DNA of 42,141 nt. Source: Alishewanella longhuensis. Lineage in GTDB: Bacteria; Pseudomonadota; Gammaproteobacteria; Enterobacterales; Alteromonadaceae. How positions within the stretch are numbered: position 1 is the first letter of the stretch; the number at the start of each line of letters is the position of its first letter. The position numbers and the translations under genes are program-made. Where the stretch lies: assembly GCF_014653435.1 (NCBI RefSeq), contig NZ_BNAO01000003.1, positions 289,643-331,783 of the forward strand. The letters are read 5' to 3'. Below the pieces are notes generated by a model that worked only from the letters and a program-made list of their open reading frames with translations, was not told the DNA's origin and made no database searches. Below, piece by piece: positions 34,394 through 42,141 of this stretch.

Positions 34394-34636
34394 ACTTTAC
34401 GTTTTCTCTTCTTATAATTTATAACTTAAGCATAGCGATAAGCATCTGACTGAGCAATAAATTTTTACCGGCTAATCGGCTATTCATGCCTAACGCCCGC
34501 TTGCATACAAATACTGTGGTAGCTAAACCCCGGCATTCACTAACAGCGTAAGAAATAGCCATTGGTCTAAGTTTTATTCAGTGAAAAATTTTGTACAGTA
34601 AGCAAATAACCATAAAACTAATAAGGACAACAAGTG
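34394..34636. other. Divergent intergenic region between mshI and prpE
   Basis: This AT-rich 243-bp region must hold the promoters for the msh assembly operon (leftward) and prpE (rightward). A weak leftward candidate is TTGCTC (34457-34452) and TATGCT (34434-34429) with a 17-bp spacer. No convincing prpE promoter stands out. It includes AAATACTGTGG at 34509-34519, matching one arm of the palindrome at 5490-5534. Confidence 0.4.
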
Positions 34637-36520
34637 ATGTCTTACCTACAAGAATATCAAGCTTCTGTTACTGATCCTGCCGCCTTTTGGGCAGCCAAAG
34701 CAGAAAAGCTTGCCTGGTTTAAAAAACCCTCTCAAATACTCAATGAACAAAATGGCCAGTATCAATGGTTTGTCGACGGCGAACTAAATACCAGCTATCT
34801 CGCGTTGGATTATCATATTGAACAAGGCCGCGGAGAACAATGCGCCCTTATTTATGATTCACCGGTTACCGGTACCAAACAGCGCTACAGCTATTTAGCT
34901 TTGCGAGATGCGGTGGCCCGCTTTGCTGGCGTATTAAAAGCAAATGGTGTCACTAAAGGTGATCGGGTGGTCATTTATATGCCAATGATCCCAGAGGCAG
35001 CTATTGCTATGTTAGCCACTGCACGACTTGGTGCTGTACACTCGGTCGTTTTTGGTGGTTTTGCGCCGCACGAACTCGCGGTGCGAATCGATGACGCCAC
35101 GCCAAAGGTGGTGATTAGTGCTTCTTGTGGCATCGAAATTAATCGGGTAATTGCCTACAAACCCTTGCTTGATAGTGCCCTGGAGAAAGCTAGCCATCAA
35201 CCCGAGCGCTGTATTATTTTGCAGCGGCCGCAATATACCGCAACCTTACTGGCCGAGCGCGATCTCGACTGGCAGCAGGCAATGGTAACGGCTGAACCTG
35301 CAGCACCGGTTGCGGTTAATAGCACAGATCCGCTGTACATTCTCTACACCTCTGGTACCACCGGAAAACCTAAAGGGGTGGTCCGAGATAATGGTGGCCA
35401 TGCCGTAGCGCTGAGCTATAGCATGAAAGCCATCTACAACATGGATCTTGGTGACGTTTTTTGGGCTGCCTCTGATGTTGGCTGGGTTGTTGGGCATTCT
35501 TACATCGTTTATGGCCCATTGCTTGCTGGCTGCACCACCATACTGTATGAAGGCAAACCGGTTTTCACCCCCGATGCTGGCGCATTTTGGCGGGTTTGCG
35601 CTGAGTATGGTGTAAAAGCAATATTTGCTGCCCCCACGGCATTCAGAGCCATTCGTAAAGAAGATCCTGAAGCCGTTCTTATGCAGCAATACGATCTTAG
35701 AAAACTAGAAAGTATTTTTATGGCGGGCGAGCGTTTAGATCCCCCCACTTACCACTGGGCTTGTCAGGTGTCGGGTAAACCCGTTATTGACCATTGGTGG
35801 CAAACAGAAACAGGCTGGTCTATCTGCGCAAACTTAGCCGGAATTGAATTACTTCCGGCCAAAGCGGGCTCTGCAACCTGTGCTGTGCCTGGCTACAATC
35901 TACAGATCCTAGATGATGAAGGTAAACCCGTCGCTGCCAATCAACAAGGTAATATTGCTATCAAGCTGCCGCTGCCTCCTGGCTGTTTAACCACGGTCTG
36001 GGGTAATCCAGAGCGTTTTACCTCAGGTTACCTAAACCAGTTCCCTGGATACTATGCAACAGGTGATGGCGGATATTTGGACGAAGAGGGTTATCTATTC
36101 GTGATGGGCAGAACTGACGACGTAATCAATGTGGCGGGACATCGTTTATCCACCGGTGAAATGGAAGAAATCATTGCCTCACATCCCGCCGTGGCTGAAT
36201 GCTGCGTAATCGGCTTACCCGACGCCTTAAAAGGACAACAACCCGTTGGTTTTGTGTTGCTAAAAAATGGCATCGTTGCCAATACACAAGACATTGAAGC
36301 AGAACTTGTTGCCTTGGTAAGACAAGAAATCGGCGCCGTTGCCAGCTTTAAACGTGCGCTGGTGGTGCCACGCTTACCTAAAACCCGCTCGGGAAAAATT
36401 CTACGCAAATTGTTACGGCAAATAGGCGAAGGACAAGACTACCAAATCCCCTCAACTATCGACGATCCCGCCAGCTTACCTGAGCTGGCGCAACTCATGA
36501 AACAACACGGCCTCACCTAA
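34637..36520 (+). CDS. prpE: Propionyl-CoA synthetase PrpE
   Basis: This 627-residue acyl-CoA synthetase (AMP-forming, acetyl-CoA synthetase subfamily) activates propionate, and more weakly acetate, to the CoA ester. It has the family N-terminus, the P-loop YTSGTTGKPKGVVRD beginning at residue 237, the DHWWQTETGW substrate/adenylate motif, YATGDGGYLDEEGYLFVMGR at the hinge, and the acylatable Lys587 in KTRSGK. The propionate-type sequence (SDVGWVVGHSYIVYGPLLAG) favours PrpE over Acs. ATG 34637 lies 9 bp after AAGGA; GTG 34634 is possible. No prpB, C or D is adjacent. Confidence 0.9.
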   Translation: MSYLQEYQASVTDPAAFWAAKAEKLAWFKKPSQILNEQNGQYQWFVDGELNTSYLALDYHIEQGRGEQCALIYDSPVTGTKQRYSYLALRDAVARFAGVLKANGVTKGDRVVIYMPMIPEAAIAMLATARLGAVHSVVFGGFAPHELAVRIDDATPKVVISASCGIEINRVIAYKPLLDSALEKASHQPERCIILQRPQYTATLLAERDLDWQQAMVTAEPAAPVAVNSTDPLYILYTSGTTGKPKGVVRDNGGHAVALSYSMKAIYNMDLGDVFWAASDVGWVVGHSYIVYGPLLAGCTTILYEGKPVFTPDAGAFWRVCAEYGVKAIFAAPTAFRAIRKEDPEAVLMQQYDLRKLESIFMAGERLDPPTYHWACQVSGKPVIDHWWQTETGWSICANLAGIELLPAKAGSATCAVPGYNLQILDDEGKPVAANQQGNIAIKLPLPPGCLTTVWGNPERFTSGYLNQFPGYYATGDGGYLDEEGYLFVMGRTDDVINVAGHRLSTGEMEEIIASHPAVAECCVIGLPDALKGQQPVGFVLLKNGIVANTQDIEAELVALVRQEIGAVASFKRALVVPRLPKTRSGKILRKLLRQIGEGQDYQIPSTIDDPASLPELAQLMKQHGLT

Positions 36521-36531
36521 CTGGTCCGACC

Positions 36532-36589
36532 CAACTCCGGTACCGGTCTGAGCTCAGAGCTCTTACCGGTACCGGAGTTGTGTGGATAA
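36532..36589. repeat. Palindromic repeat with 16-bp perfect stem and DnaA box after prpE
   Basis: CAACTCCGGTACCGGT (36532-36547) and ACCGGTACCGGAGTTG (36565-36580) are perfectly complementary around a 17-base loop that contains two GAGCTC palindromes. TGTGGATAA (36581-36589), a perfect DnaA box in the minus orientation, follows at once. It shares ACTCCGGTAC and the DnaA box with the element after the Old Yellow Enzyme gene. It sits between the convergent prpE and beta-CASP genes and could also serve as a bidirectional terminator. Confidence 0.75.
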
Positions 36590-36598
36590 GTTTGACGT

Positions 36599-37990
36599 TT
36601 AGTTTGCAATAACTGCCTGTATAGCTAAGTCTAAAAATGCCTGTTTTAAATGTTGTTTTGCAATTTCATCACCGTGCACCAACCTTACTTCTGCTGGCTT
36701 TTTTCGCATACCAGTAACAAAACGCAATAACCCTTGCTGATCAGCATGCGCCGAATAACCACTTAAAGTAAGTACCTCTGCCTTAATATCTAACCGTTCT
36801 CCGGCAATTTGCACATAGCCGCCTCGCGGGCCATATTTTTGAATGGCCGCACCCAAGGTACCCAGCGCCTGATAACCAATAAAAATGACTTGATGTACCG
36901 GATCAGGCAACATGGCTTTTAAATAGTTTACTATTCTGCCGCCTTCACACATGCCGCTGGCGGCAATCACAATGGCAGGTTTGTGGGTACTTGTAAGCAA
37001 GTTTACTGCCGCTAAATGCTCGGCATGGCTATCGATAGTATGAAGTTGACTAAAATTAAGCGGGTGCCGGCCAGTAAGCAACTTTTTGCGTGCTTCGTTA
37101 TCCCAACAAGCTGTAAGTTGGCTATAAGCCACATTAAACTTAGCCGCCAGGGGCGAATCGACAATAATTGTGAGTTCATCCCAACACAAATTACTGTGTA
37201 TCGCTTTGCCGCGTAACCGATAAATCAGCGTTTCTAATTCGTAAAGTAACTCCTGAGTACGACCAATACTAAAAGCCGGAAATAGCACAGTTCCATTATC
37301 TTGTAATGAATGAAGCAAAGCCTGCTCTAAGCGCTTAATTCGTAAGCGCCGCTCAGCATGCTGTTTATCACCATAAGTACTTTCTAATACCACGATATCG
37401 GCTTGGTAAGGTGGCTTGGGTGCAGGCAGCAACGGCGAGTATGGCGCGCCGAGATCACCAGAAAATACCGTGATAAAGGGTTTACCATTTGCCTGCTGAT
37501 GTTTAATTTCAACATAAGCCGAACCTAAAATATGTCCGGCTTTTTGCAGTCGAAAAGTCCCTTTGTTATCTGGCAAGGGTAACCAGCGATTAAATTCACA
37601 CGGGATAATTTGCTGTTGAATAGTGCGCAAAAAGCCGGCTATCAGCTGCTCATCACGCGTTACCCCAATTTTTAAAGCATCTTCTAATACCAAGGGTAAT
37701 AAATGTGCGGACGCCACCGAGCAATAAATAGGCCCACGAAAACCTGCAGCCAATAAATAAGGAATGCGCCCAACATGATCAATATGCACATGGGTAACAA
37801 TTAAAGCACGAATATGCGCAATCGGAAAATTAACCGCTAGGGCTTCTTTATGGCCACTCCCCTGCTCATCGCCCTGAAATAAGCCACAATCGATAAGTAC
37901 CGCATAATCAGGCGCTAGCTGATACTCATGGCAAGAGCCGGTAACGCCATCAACTGCACCATGGTGAATAAATGTAGGTTGTTTAACCAT
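36599..37990 (-). CDS. Beta-CASP metallo-beta-lactamase-fold protein, probable RNA-processing nuclease
   Basis: This 463-residue protein has an N-terminal metallo-beta-lactamase domain with THVHIDH (HxHxDH motif, His67/His69/Asp71/His72), a downstream AGHILGSAYVEI (His) and FSGDLGAP (Asp). A beta-CASP insert is seen as NGTVLFPAFSIGRTQELLYE and PAIVIAASGMCEGGRIVNYL, and the late GYSAHADQ motif supplies another metal ligand. It resembles CPSF-73-like bacterial and archaeal RNases; the substrate is inferred to be RNA. It is a single gene converging on prpE. Upstream of it lies the degenerate toxin-antitoxin pair. Confidence 0.85.
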   Translation of the reverse strand: MVKQPTFIHHGAVDGVTGSCHEYQLAPDYAVLIDCGLFQGDEQGSGHKEALAVNFPIAHIRALIVTHVHIDHVGRIPYLLAAGFRGPIYCSVASAHLLPLVLEDALKIGVTRDEQLIAGFLRTIQQQIIPCEFNRWLPLPDNKGTFRLQKAGHILGSAYVEIKHQQANGKPFITVFSGDLGAPYSPLLPAPKPPYQADIVVLESTYGDKQHAERRLRIKRLEQALLHSLQDNGTVLFPAFSIGRTQELLYELETLIYRLRGKAIHSNLCWDELTIIVDSPLAAKFNVAYSQLTACWDNEARKKLLTGRHPLNFSQLHTIDSHAEHLAAVNLLTSTHKPAIVIAASGMCEGGRIVNYLKAMLPDPVHQVIFIGYQALGTLGAAIQKYGPRGGYVQIAGERLDIKAEVLTLSGYSAHADQQGLLRFVTGMRKKPAEVRLVHGDEIAKQHLKQAFLDLAIQAVIAN

Positions 37991-38076
37991 CAGATTGCTC
38001 CAGCAATAGGTGATACAACACTACTTTAGCAATAGAAACGAATTTGCAACACATAGCAAATAAAGAAATACTATAA

Positions 38077-38427
38077 ATGGCTACACCAAAGCTTCAGGAA
38101 TCAACATATTGCCCTATTAGAAACAATGCCCGATGGCTTTGAGCATGTAAGGTTGTAGAGGTTTAGCTAATTAGGCAATTAGCCAAGCCTTTTCTGATAA
38201 AGTATATACCCAGCCGCAATGCATAGCGCTTGATTGGGCAGCAGAATTAAGTCTTCCAGAGGAAATGCTATCTATTGTAGATATTAATCAAGCACCCATT
38301 TATTTAGCGTATCAAATAATTGAGAGCGGTTAGCTAATTTATAGTGATGGCAGCGCTCGGGCACGGAAAGGAGATAACTCGGATCAATAGCCTATTTGAA
38401 TACCAACAGCGAGAATCAAAGCAATGA
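38077..38427 (+). pseudogene. Decayed MntA-type nucleotidyltransferase (antitoxin of a HEPN-MNT pair)
   Basis: No intact frame exists, but pieces in shifted frames read like an MNT-family protein. MATPKLQESTY (frame from ATG 38077) is followed by IALLETMPDGFEHVRL, then LAN-stop-AISQAFSDK, then CIALDWAAELSLPEEML and SIVDINQAPIYLAYQIIESG. A TAG at 38331 follows, then LIYSDGSARARK. A one-base insertion near 38370 separates this from EITRINSLFEYQQRESKQ and a TGA at 38425-38427, which overlaps the next gene's ATG. Amber codons lie at 38172 and 38331. The catalytic GSxxxG...DxD region is disrupted. Family assignment rests mainly on the C-terminal VDIN-QAP...AYQII...G-LIY pattern. Confidence 0.6.
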
Positions 38428-38843
38428 ATAATAATGAAAATGACTTGCTACTCTACTTAACTGAAGCGGCAAACCATGTACAAGAATACTGTCAGCAACT
38501 TGATGAGCTTCGTACAGATCTAGTGCAAGGAGAACTACGCCGACGAGATTATTTGGCAATATAGCGTTTATTACAACTTCTAACGGAATTGAGCATTGGC
38601 TTAGCTAAACATTGTTTAAAAAAATACCAGCAACAAACATCTGTAGATGCCTATCAAACTTTTTCAAAGCTACACCAGCACCGCATGATAACAGCAGATG
38701 AACTTACAGAGTGGCGTCAGATTCTTGGTATGCGCAACGGGCTAGTCCACGATTACCTGAATATTGGACGCTTAATCGTCTCATAAGGCCTTTATAGCAT
38801 GCTCGCTGAATTCTGTGAAAAAGCTATTAGGTTTTTATGGTAA
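38424..38843 (+). pseudogene. Decayed HepT-type HEPN RNase (toxin) with two in-frame stops
   Basis: From ATG 38424 one frame runs 139 codons, the usual HepT length, but is broken by TAG at 38562 (codon 47) and TAA at 38784. It reads MNNNENDLLLYL...RRRDYLAI-stop-RLLQLLTELSIGLAKHCL... and ends GLYSMLAEFCEKAIRFLW. The HEPN active-site motif RNxxxHxY is intact as RNGLVHDY (Arg104/His109/Tyr111); in known MntA-HepT systems that Tyr is the residue AMPylated by MntA. The ATG overlaps the stop of the MntA remnant, as in functional operons. The locus is probably inactive. Confidence 0.7.
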
Positions 38844-39165
38844 ATTCCCACAAACCGGCATTTAAATGTCAGCAAAGGCAAAATGGACCAGTGCATTTAA
38901 CGTTTTTTTATTACATTTAAATCAATCGAGTTATCCGAGAGGATTGATGAAATACAACATTTTCAATCTTCGCTAGCTCCGATTAACTGACAAAGATAAC
39001 AGAACTGGCAGAATTTAATAAAGAACATGACTTATCCTAACAGGTAATACACAACACCGGTGCAGTTTCTAGCTCGTAACTACACCGATATTGTGTGAAT
39101 AACATTTTTGGCTAAGCTTTTCTATTAAAAGTGAAGTTTTATTAACATAACATTCATCAACAGGA
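38844..39165. other. Gene-free AT-rich stretch
   Basis: There is no credible ORF. It contains several short AT-rich palindromes (CATTTAAATG-like), a 7-bp inverted repeat ATCAATC/GATTGAT (38931-38948), and a larger hairpin at 39049-39096 listed separately. It sits between the toxin-antitoxin remnant and the 3' end of the large secreted protein gene. Confidence 0.6.
39049..39096 (-). terminator. Hairpin downstream of the large repeat protein gene
   Basis: CACAACACCGGTGCAG (39050-39065) is complementary to CTACACCGATATTGTG (39080-39095) except at three sites. On the minus-strand RNA those three sites become G-U pairs, giving a continuous 16-bp stem (plus one outer A-T pair) with a 14-base loop. 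It lies about 70 bp past the stop of the minus-strand gene. There is no T-tract. Confidence 0.35.
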
Positions 39166-42141
39166 TTATTTGAAGTCAAAAATAACTTCAATATCTCTAT
39201 CTAGGGTGAAACTACACATGCCACCAGTTTTCTCTTCACAAATTGACGGCAGAACTGCAGGAGCTTCAGATAATATCCTCAGTGTTACTGCACTGCCATT
39301 TTTAAAGCGATACTTGCAGTTTTCACCACAACTTAAGCCATAATTATCAGCTAGAACTGAACTAACAACGTCAGTGTCGGCCTTTTCAAGTTTAATAGAT
39401 AGCTCAGAGGTGTTTTCATACTTTTCAGCTGAATGCAAACCACTGTTAGTTATAAAATACCAATTATCGCTTTTCACATCAAAATGTACACCCAGTATTG
39501 GGGGTGCGGAAGTATCCCAACGAAACGGTCTATACCAGCTTTCTCCACGATTTTCAGACACATAAAAAGTACCTTCATTTCGGGAACGTCCAAAAAGTAT
39601 TTGTGGGTTATCTGGATGAACTTGCACAACAAGACTTCGATACATCGACGGCCAAAAATTGGTAGCCAAATTACCGCTAATTTTTCGCCAAGTGAAACCA
39701 CCATCTTCAGACATCATCATACCGCCGATAGCTTCAATATTGCGTCCTGCAAAAACAAAGAGCACCTTATCATTAGACATATCATAACCACGAAGCTCAA
39801 CACCTTGAGGAAATAATGGCCCTATCGGTTCAGCAGTCTTACCTCCGTCTAAAGACATATACAATTGAGAACCACTACTGAAATACAATTTATCTGGATT
39901 TTTAACGTCTAACTGAAACGCTAGTGGCGAAGATGGCGGAAAAAGAGGAAAATAGACCGTATTATAAAATTCCCAACTAGAGCCACCATCGGTTGTTTTT
40001 AACATTTTATCTTCAAATGTTCTTGCATAGATCACCTTTGGATCTGCTGGGCTTTCAATGATTTGATAAATACGTTGATCAGATTTTTGCTGCCAAGTGG
40101 TACCTGCATCACGACTGATAAACAACCCGGCAGTGCTGCCTGCAAGAAAAAGCCCAGATTGATAGCTACTTATTAAAACAGCTTCAGGGCCATAATTACC
40201 AAAGTCAAAGCCCTGTGAAGCACTCTCCCAGTTAAGCCCGCTATCTAAGGAACGCTGCATTGTATCCTGGTTGGCAACAAACATAATGTCAGGCCATCTT
40301 GGATTGAAGAATTGCTCCTCCCTGTATGGACTTGCATCAATAAGACTCAGCTCAGCACTTTGCAACTGCCACTCTCCAGCGACAGAACCTTGTCGATACA
40401 ACCCAGAGCGACCATTGAGTGCTATATATAACAACTTACCAGAAGGCTCAACAGCAACGGATCCAATATACTTCTCAGTCGTGCCAGCAACCATTTGCCA
40501 AGTGGCCCCACGATTGAACGATTGATAAAGGCCTGGAGAACCTTCATTGGAAATAAAAGTTTGCCCAGAATAAAAAAACACTTCATCAGTATTATATGGA
40601 TTCACAGAAATTCTAAACATTTCAGTTCTTGGCAAGTCAGCTGAATAATCTGTAAAACTACTGTTGAGATGATCGAAAACACCAAACCCCGTTATTGCTG
40701 AATAAGCTCTCTGAGTCAAAATAACGTATGGAAGTTCATGCGGCATAGGCTGGTAATTTTCAACCCCTGTCACTTGCCATGACTCACCATTATCACTCGT
40801 TACAAAAAGCTTAGGAGATTGGTTAAGCCTTGCAGCTGCATAAATAACATAATCATCCGCTTCTGGCACTACAGCAAAATCAAATATGAAGATGCCTTGT
40901 CCAGCTAATGGGCTAGAGATTTCATAAAAGTTTTCACCACCATCATCAGAACGTAATAAATAATCCCGCCCCATATTAACACTTGAAAAAATCACCCCAT
41001 GTTTAGTAACCAAGGTATGTCGCTGACTGGGGAATCTGGAAAAAACTACACGTTCACCTCTGTAGTCAGTAAAATACTTATCTCCTCTCACTCCATCTGG
41101 GTAATTGGCATAAAGATCTTGCCAGCTCGCGCCGAAGTCCTTGCTAATTTGCATTAACTGCTGAGGCACGGGCCCCATAGTAGCAATTAAACGTCCGGGG
41201 TAATTTGGCACTGGAATAACTTTAGCGCCATGAGCGGGTAAATACTGCCAACTTTTCCCCTTATTATCAGAACGCGCCAAACTAAAGGGAGCACCATTAA
41301 TAGAGACAGCACCAGCATACCAAGTATTCTCGTCTGTAATTGATATATGACGTAAAATACTCGGACCTCTAGGTTCATTTAACACTAACTTATCCGCAAA
41401 ACCATATTGCAACGCCCTAAATTTAACAAAAATATCGCATGAAGCGGTAAGGGGCTCAGTTTTGAAAATGGTCCCTTTCAGCTCACCTTTGCATCCTTCA
41501 ATGCTTTCAACCTCATGAGATTCATCTGCCTTAATTTCAAATTCTACCTGGTCTAAATAGCCAGCAGTCGCAAAGAATGGAATTGTTGTGCCACCTATGC
41601 TCGTTGAAGCTCGAACTTCATAATTGGCGGCACTAAATTGAAAAACGATTAAGCAATTTTGTGTCAAAATACCAGTAGTATAGGAATTACCATTTATCTG
41701 GCCAACAATGTCACCATTATCTCTACACGTATCGTAAAAGGTGACATTGTTGCCTGGAATTGGAATAACCTTAAAAGTGGCAGTACTACCTACCGGCACT
41801 TGCTGCTGAGCAGGTTCAACAGTACCATTGCCGTGCCATTCTGCCGTAACAGTTACAAGTTCCCTAGTAAAAGAGGCTCTAACCTCGCAATCAAACTTAA
41901 TCTCACCGGTAGTGTATATAGTTCCTTCCAAACTACCATCACAGCCAGTCACACTTTCAATACTGTATCCATGATCGGCACTTATAGTAAAACTGGCACT
42001 GCTGCCATGGTTCACTGTTACACTGCCAGGGCTTATACTGCCTCCCATACCAGCACTGGCAGTAACGCTGTAGCTATTTTGGCTAAAGCTGGCCTGCACA
42101 CCACAAGCACTGGTAATAGCCCCTGTGGTATAGGTGTTATC
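39166..42141 (-). CDS. Large secreted protein with InlB-B-like repeats and Asp-box (BNR) repeats, N-terminus outside window
   Basis: The frame is open through the right edge (it continues as DNTYTTGAITSACG before the GTG at 42099), so only the C-terminal ~991 residues are visible. First come about three and a half ~70-residue repeats of the 'bacterial repeat' (InlB-B-like) type: GGSISPGSVTVNHGSSASF...GYSIESVTGCDGSLEGTIYTTG...CEVRASF, each with a Cys pair. Then follow about eleven Asp-box motifs (SxDxGxxW; for example RSDNKGKSW, TSDNGESW, SRDAGTTW, TTDGGSSW, SEDGGFTW), as in sialidase/sortilin-type beta-propellers. A C-terminal Cys-containing domain ends the protein. Extracellular or surface location is inferred; enzymatic function is not evident. 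Confidence 0.75.
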   Translation of the reverse strand, partial: DNTYTTGAITSACGVQASFSQNSYSVTASAGMGGSISPGSVTVNHGSSASFTISADHGYSIESVTGCDGSLEGTIYTTGEIKFDCEVRASFTRELVTVTAEWHGNGTVEPAQQQVPVGSTATFKVIPIPGNNVTFYDTCRDNGDIVGQINGNSYTTGILTQNCLIVFQFSAANYEVRASTSIGGTTIPFFATAGYLDQVEFEIKADESHEVESIEGCKGELKGTIFKTEPLTASCDIFVKFRALQYGFADKLVLNEPRGPSILRHISITDENTWYAGAVSINGAPFSLARSDNKGKSWQYLPAHGAKVIPVPNYPGRLIATMGPVPQQLMQISKDFGASWQDLYANYPDGVRGDKYFTDYRGERVVFSRFPSQRHTLVTKHGVIFSSVNMGRDYLLRSDDGGENFYEISSPLAGQGIFIFDFAVVPEADDYVIYAAARLNQSPKLFVTSDNGESWQVTGVENYQPMPHELPYVILTQRAYSAITGFGVFDHLNSSFTDYSADLPRTEMFRISVNPYNTDEVFFYSGQTFISNEGSPGLYQSFNRGATWQMVAGTTEKYIGSVAVEPSGKLLYIALNGRSGLYRQGSVAGEWQLQSAELSLIDASPYREEQFFNPRWPDIMFVANQDTMQRSLDSGLNWESASQGFDFGNYGPEAVLISSYQSGLFLAGSTAGLFISRDAGTTWQQKSDQRIYQIIESPADPKVIYARTFEDKMLKTTDGGSSWEFYNTVYFPLFPPSSPLAFQLDVKNPDKLYFSSGSQLYMSLDGGKTAEPIGPLFPQGVELRGYDMSNDKVLFVFAGRNIEAIGGMMMSEDGGFTWRKISGNLATNFWPSMYRSLVVQVHPDNPQILFGRSRNEGTFYVSENRGESWYRPFRWDTSAPPILGVHFDVKSDNWYFITNSGLHSAEKYENTSELSIKLEKADTDVVSSVLADNYGLSCGENCKYRFKNGSAVTLRILSEAPAVLPSICEEKTGGMCSFTLDRDIEVIFDFK

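Noticed and set aside
38077..38843. Functional toxin-antitoxin pair read by amber suppression
   Set aside because: At least one clear frameshift and a TAA stop are also present, so suppression would not restore the proteins.
1..42141. CRISPR arrays, insertion sequences, tRNA or rRNA genes
   Set aside because: No regularly spaced repeats, transposase-like ORFs or tRNA/rRNA sequences were recognised anywhere in the window.

Overview
The window looks like the chromosome of a marine or aquatic gammaproteobacterium of the Alteromonadales type (Rheinheimera, Arsukibacterium or Alishewanella-like). The reasons are a full mannose-sensitive haemagglutinin (MSHA) type IV pilus locus, a multi-subunit Mrp-type Na+/H+ antiporter operon, several cyclic-di-GMP genes, and a PaeA protein closely resembling the enterobacterial one. 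The genus is an inference from gene content; no rRNA or tRNA gene is present to anchor it.

Layout. Positions 1-7.6 kb hold housekeeping and small-molecule genes: a DUF4136 lipoprotein cut by the left edge, an RluF-like 23S rRNA pseudouridine synthase, a YnfM-like MFS exporter, an Old Yellow Enzyme, an MFSD1-like MFS carrier, a DUF5610 protein and the PaeA/YtfL CNNM-CBS membrane protein. From 7.8 to 9.8 kb lies a periplasmic-TPR/GGDEF diguanylate cyclase. From 9.8 to 16.6 kb, on the minus strand, is an eight-gene, translationally coupled Mrp antiporter operon in the order E-F-G-(A C-terminus+B)-C-D-D/A-like-D-like. From 16.7 to 18.5 kb is a GAF-GGDEF(degenerate)-EAL protein, a likely cyclic-di-GMP phosphodiesterase.

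From 18.6 to 34.4 kb, on the minus strand, is the MSHA locus. It is transcribed mshI-mshI2-J-K-L-M-N-E-G (assembly machinery) and then mshB-A-C-D-O-P-Q (pilins and tip/adhesin), with a good sigma-70-like promoter between mshG and mshB. mshH and mshF are not seen. MshE carries the cyclic-di-GMP-binding MshEN motifs, so the flanking GGDEF and EAL genes could influence pilus extension.

From 34.6 kb on come a stand-alone propionyl-CoA synthetase (prpE), a beta-CASP metallo-beta-lactamase-fold protein, a decayed MntA-HepT (type VII) toxin-antitoxin pair with several stops and frameshifts, a gene-poor AT-rich stretch, and the C-terminal ~990 residues of a large secreted protein with InlB-B-like repeats followed by about eleven Asp-box (BNR) repeats. 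That last gene runs off the right edge.

The most unusual non-coding signal is a palindromic repeat family built from ACTCCGGTAC and perfect or near-perfect DnaA boxes (TTATCCACA). It lies at the 3' ends of two unrelated genes (Old Yellow Enzyme and prpE), and in the former it has become part of the coding sequence. I found no convincing wholly new multi-gene system. The best candidates for follow-up are this repeat, the antiporter subunit lacking its TM5 glutamate, and the toxin-antitoxin remnant.
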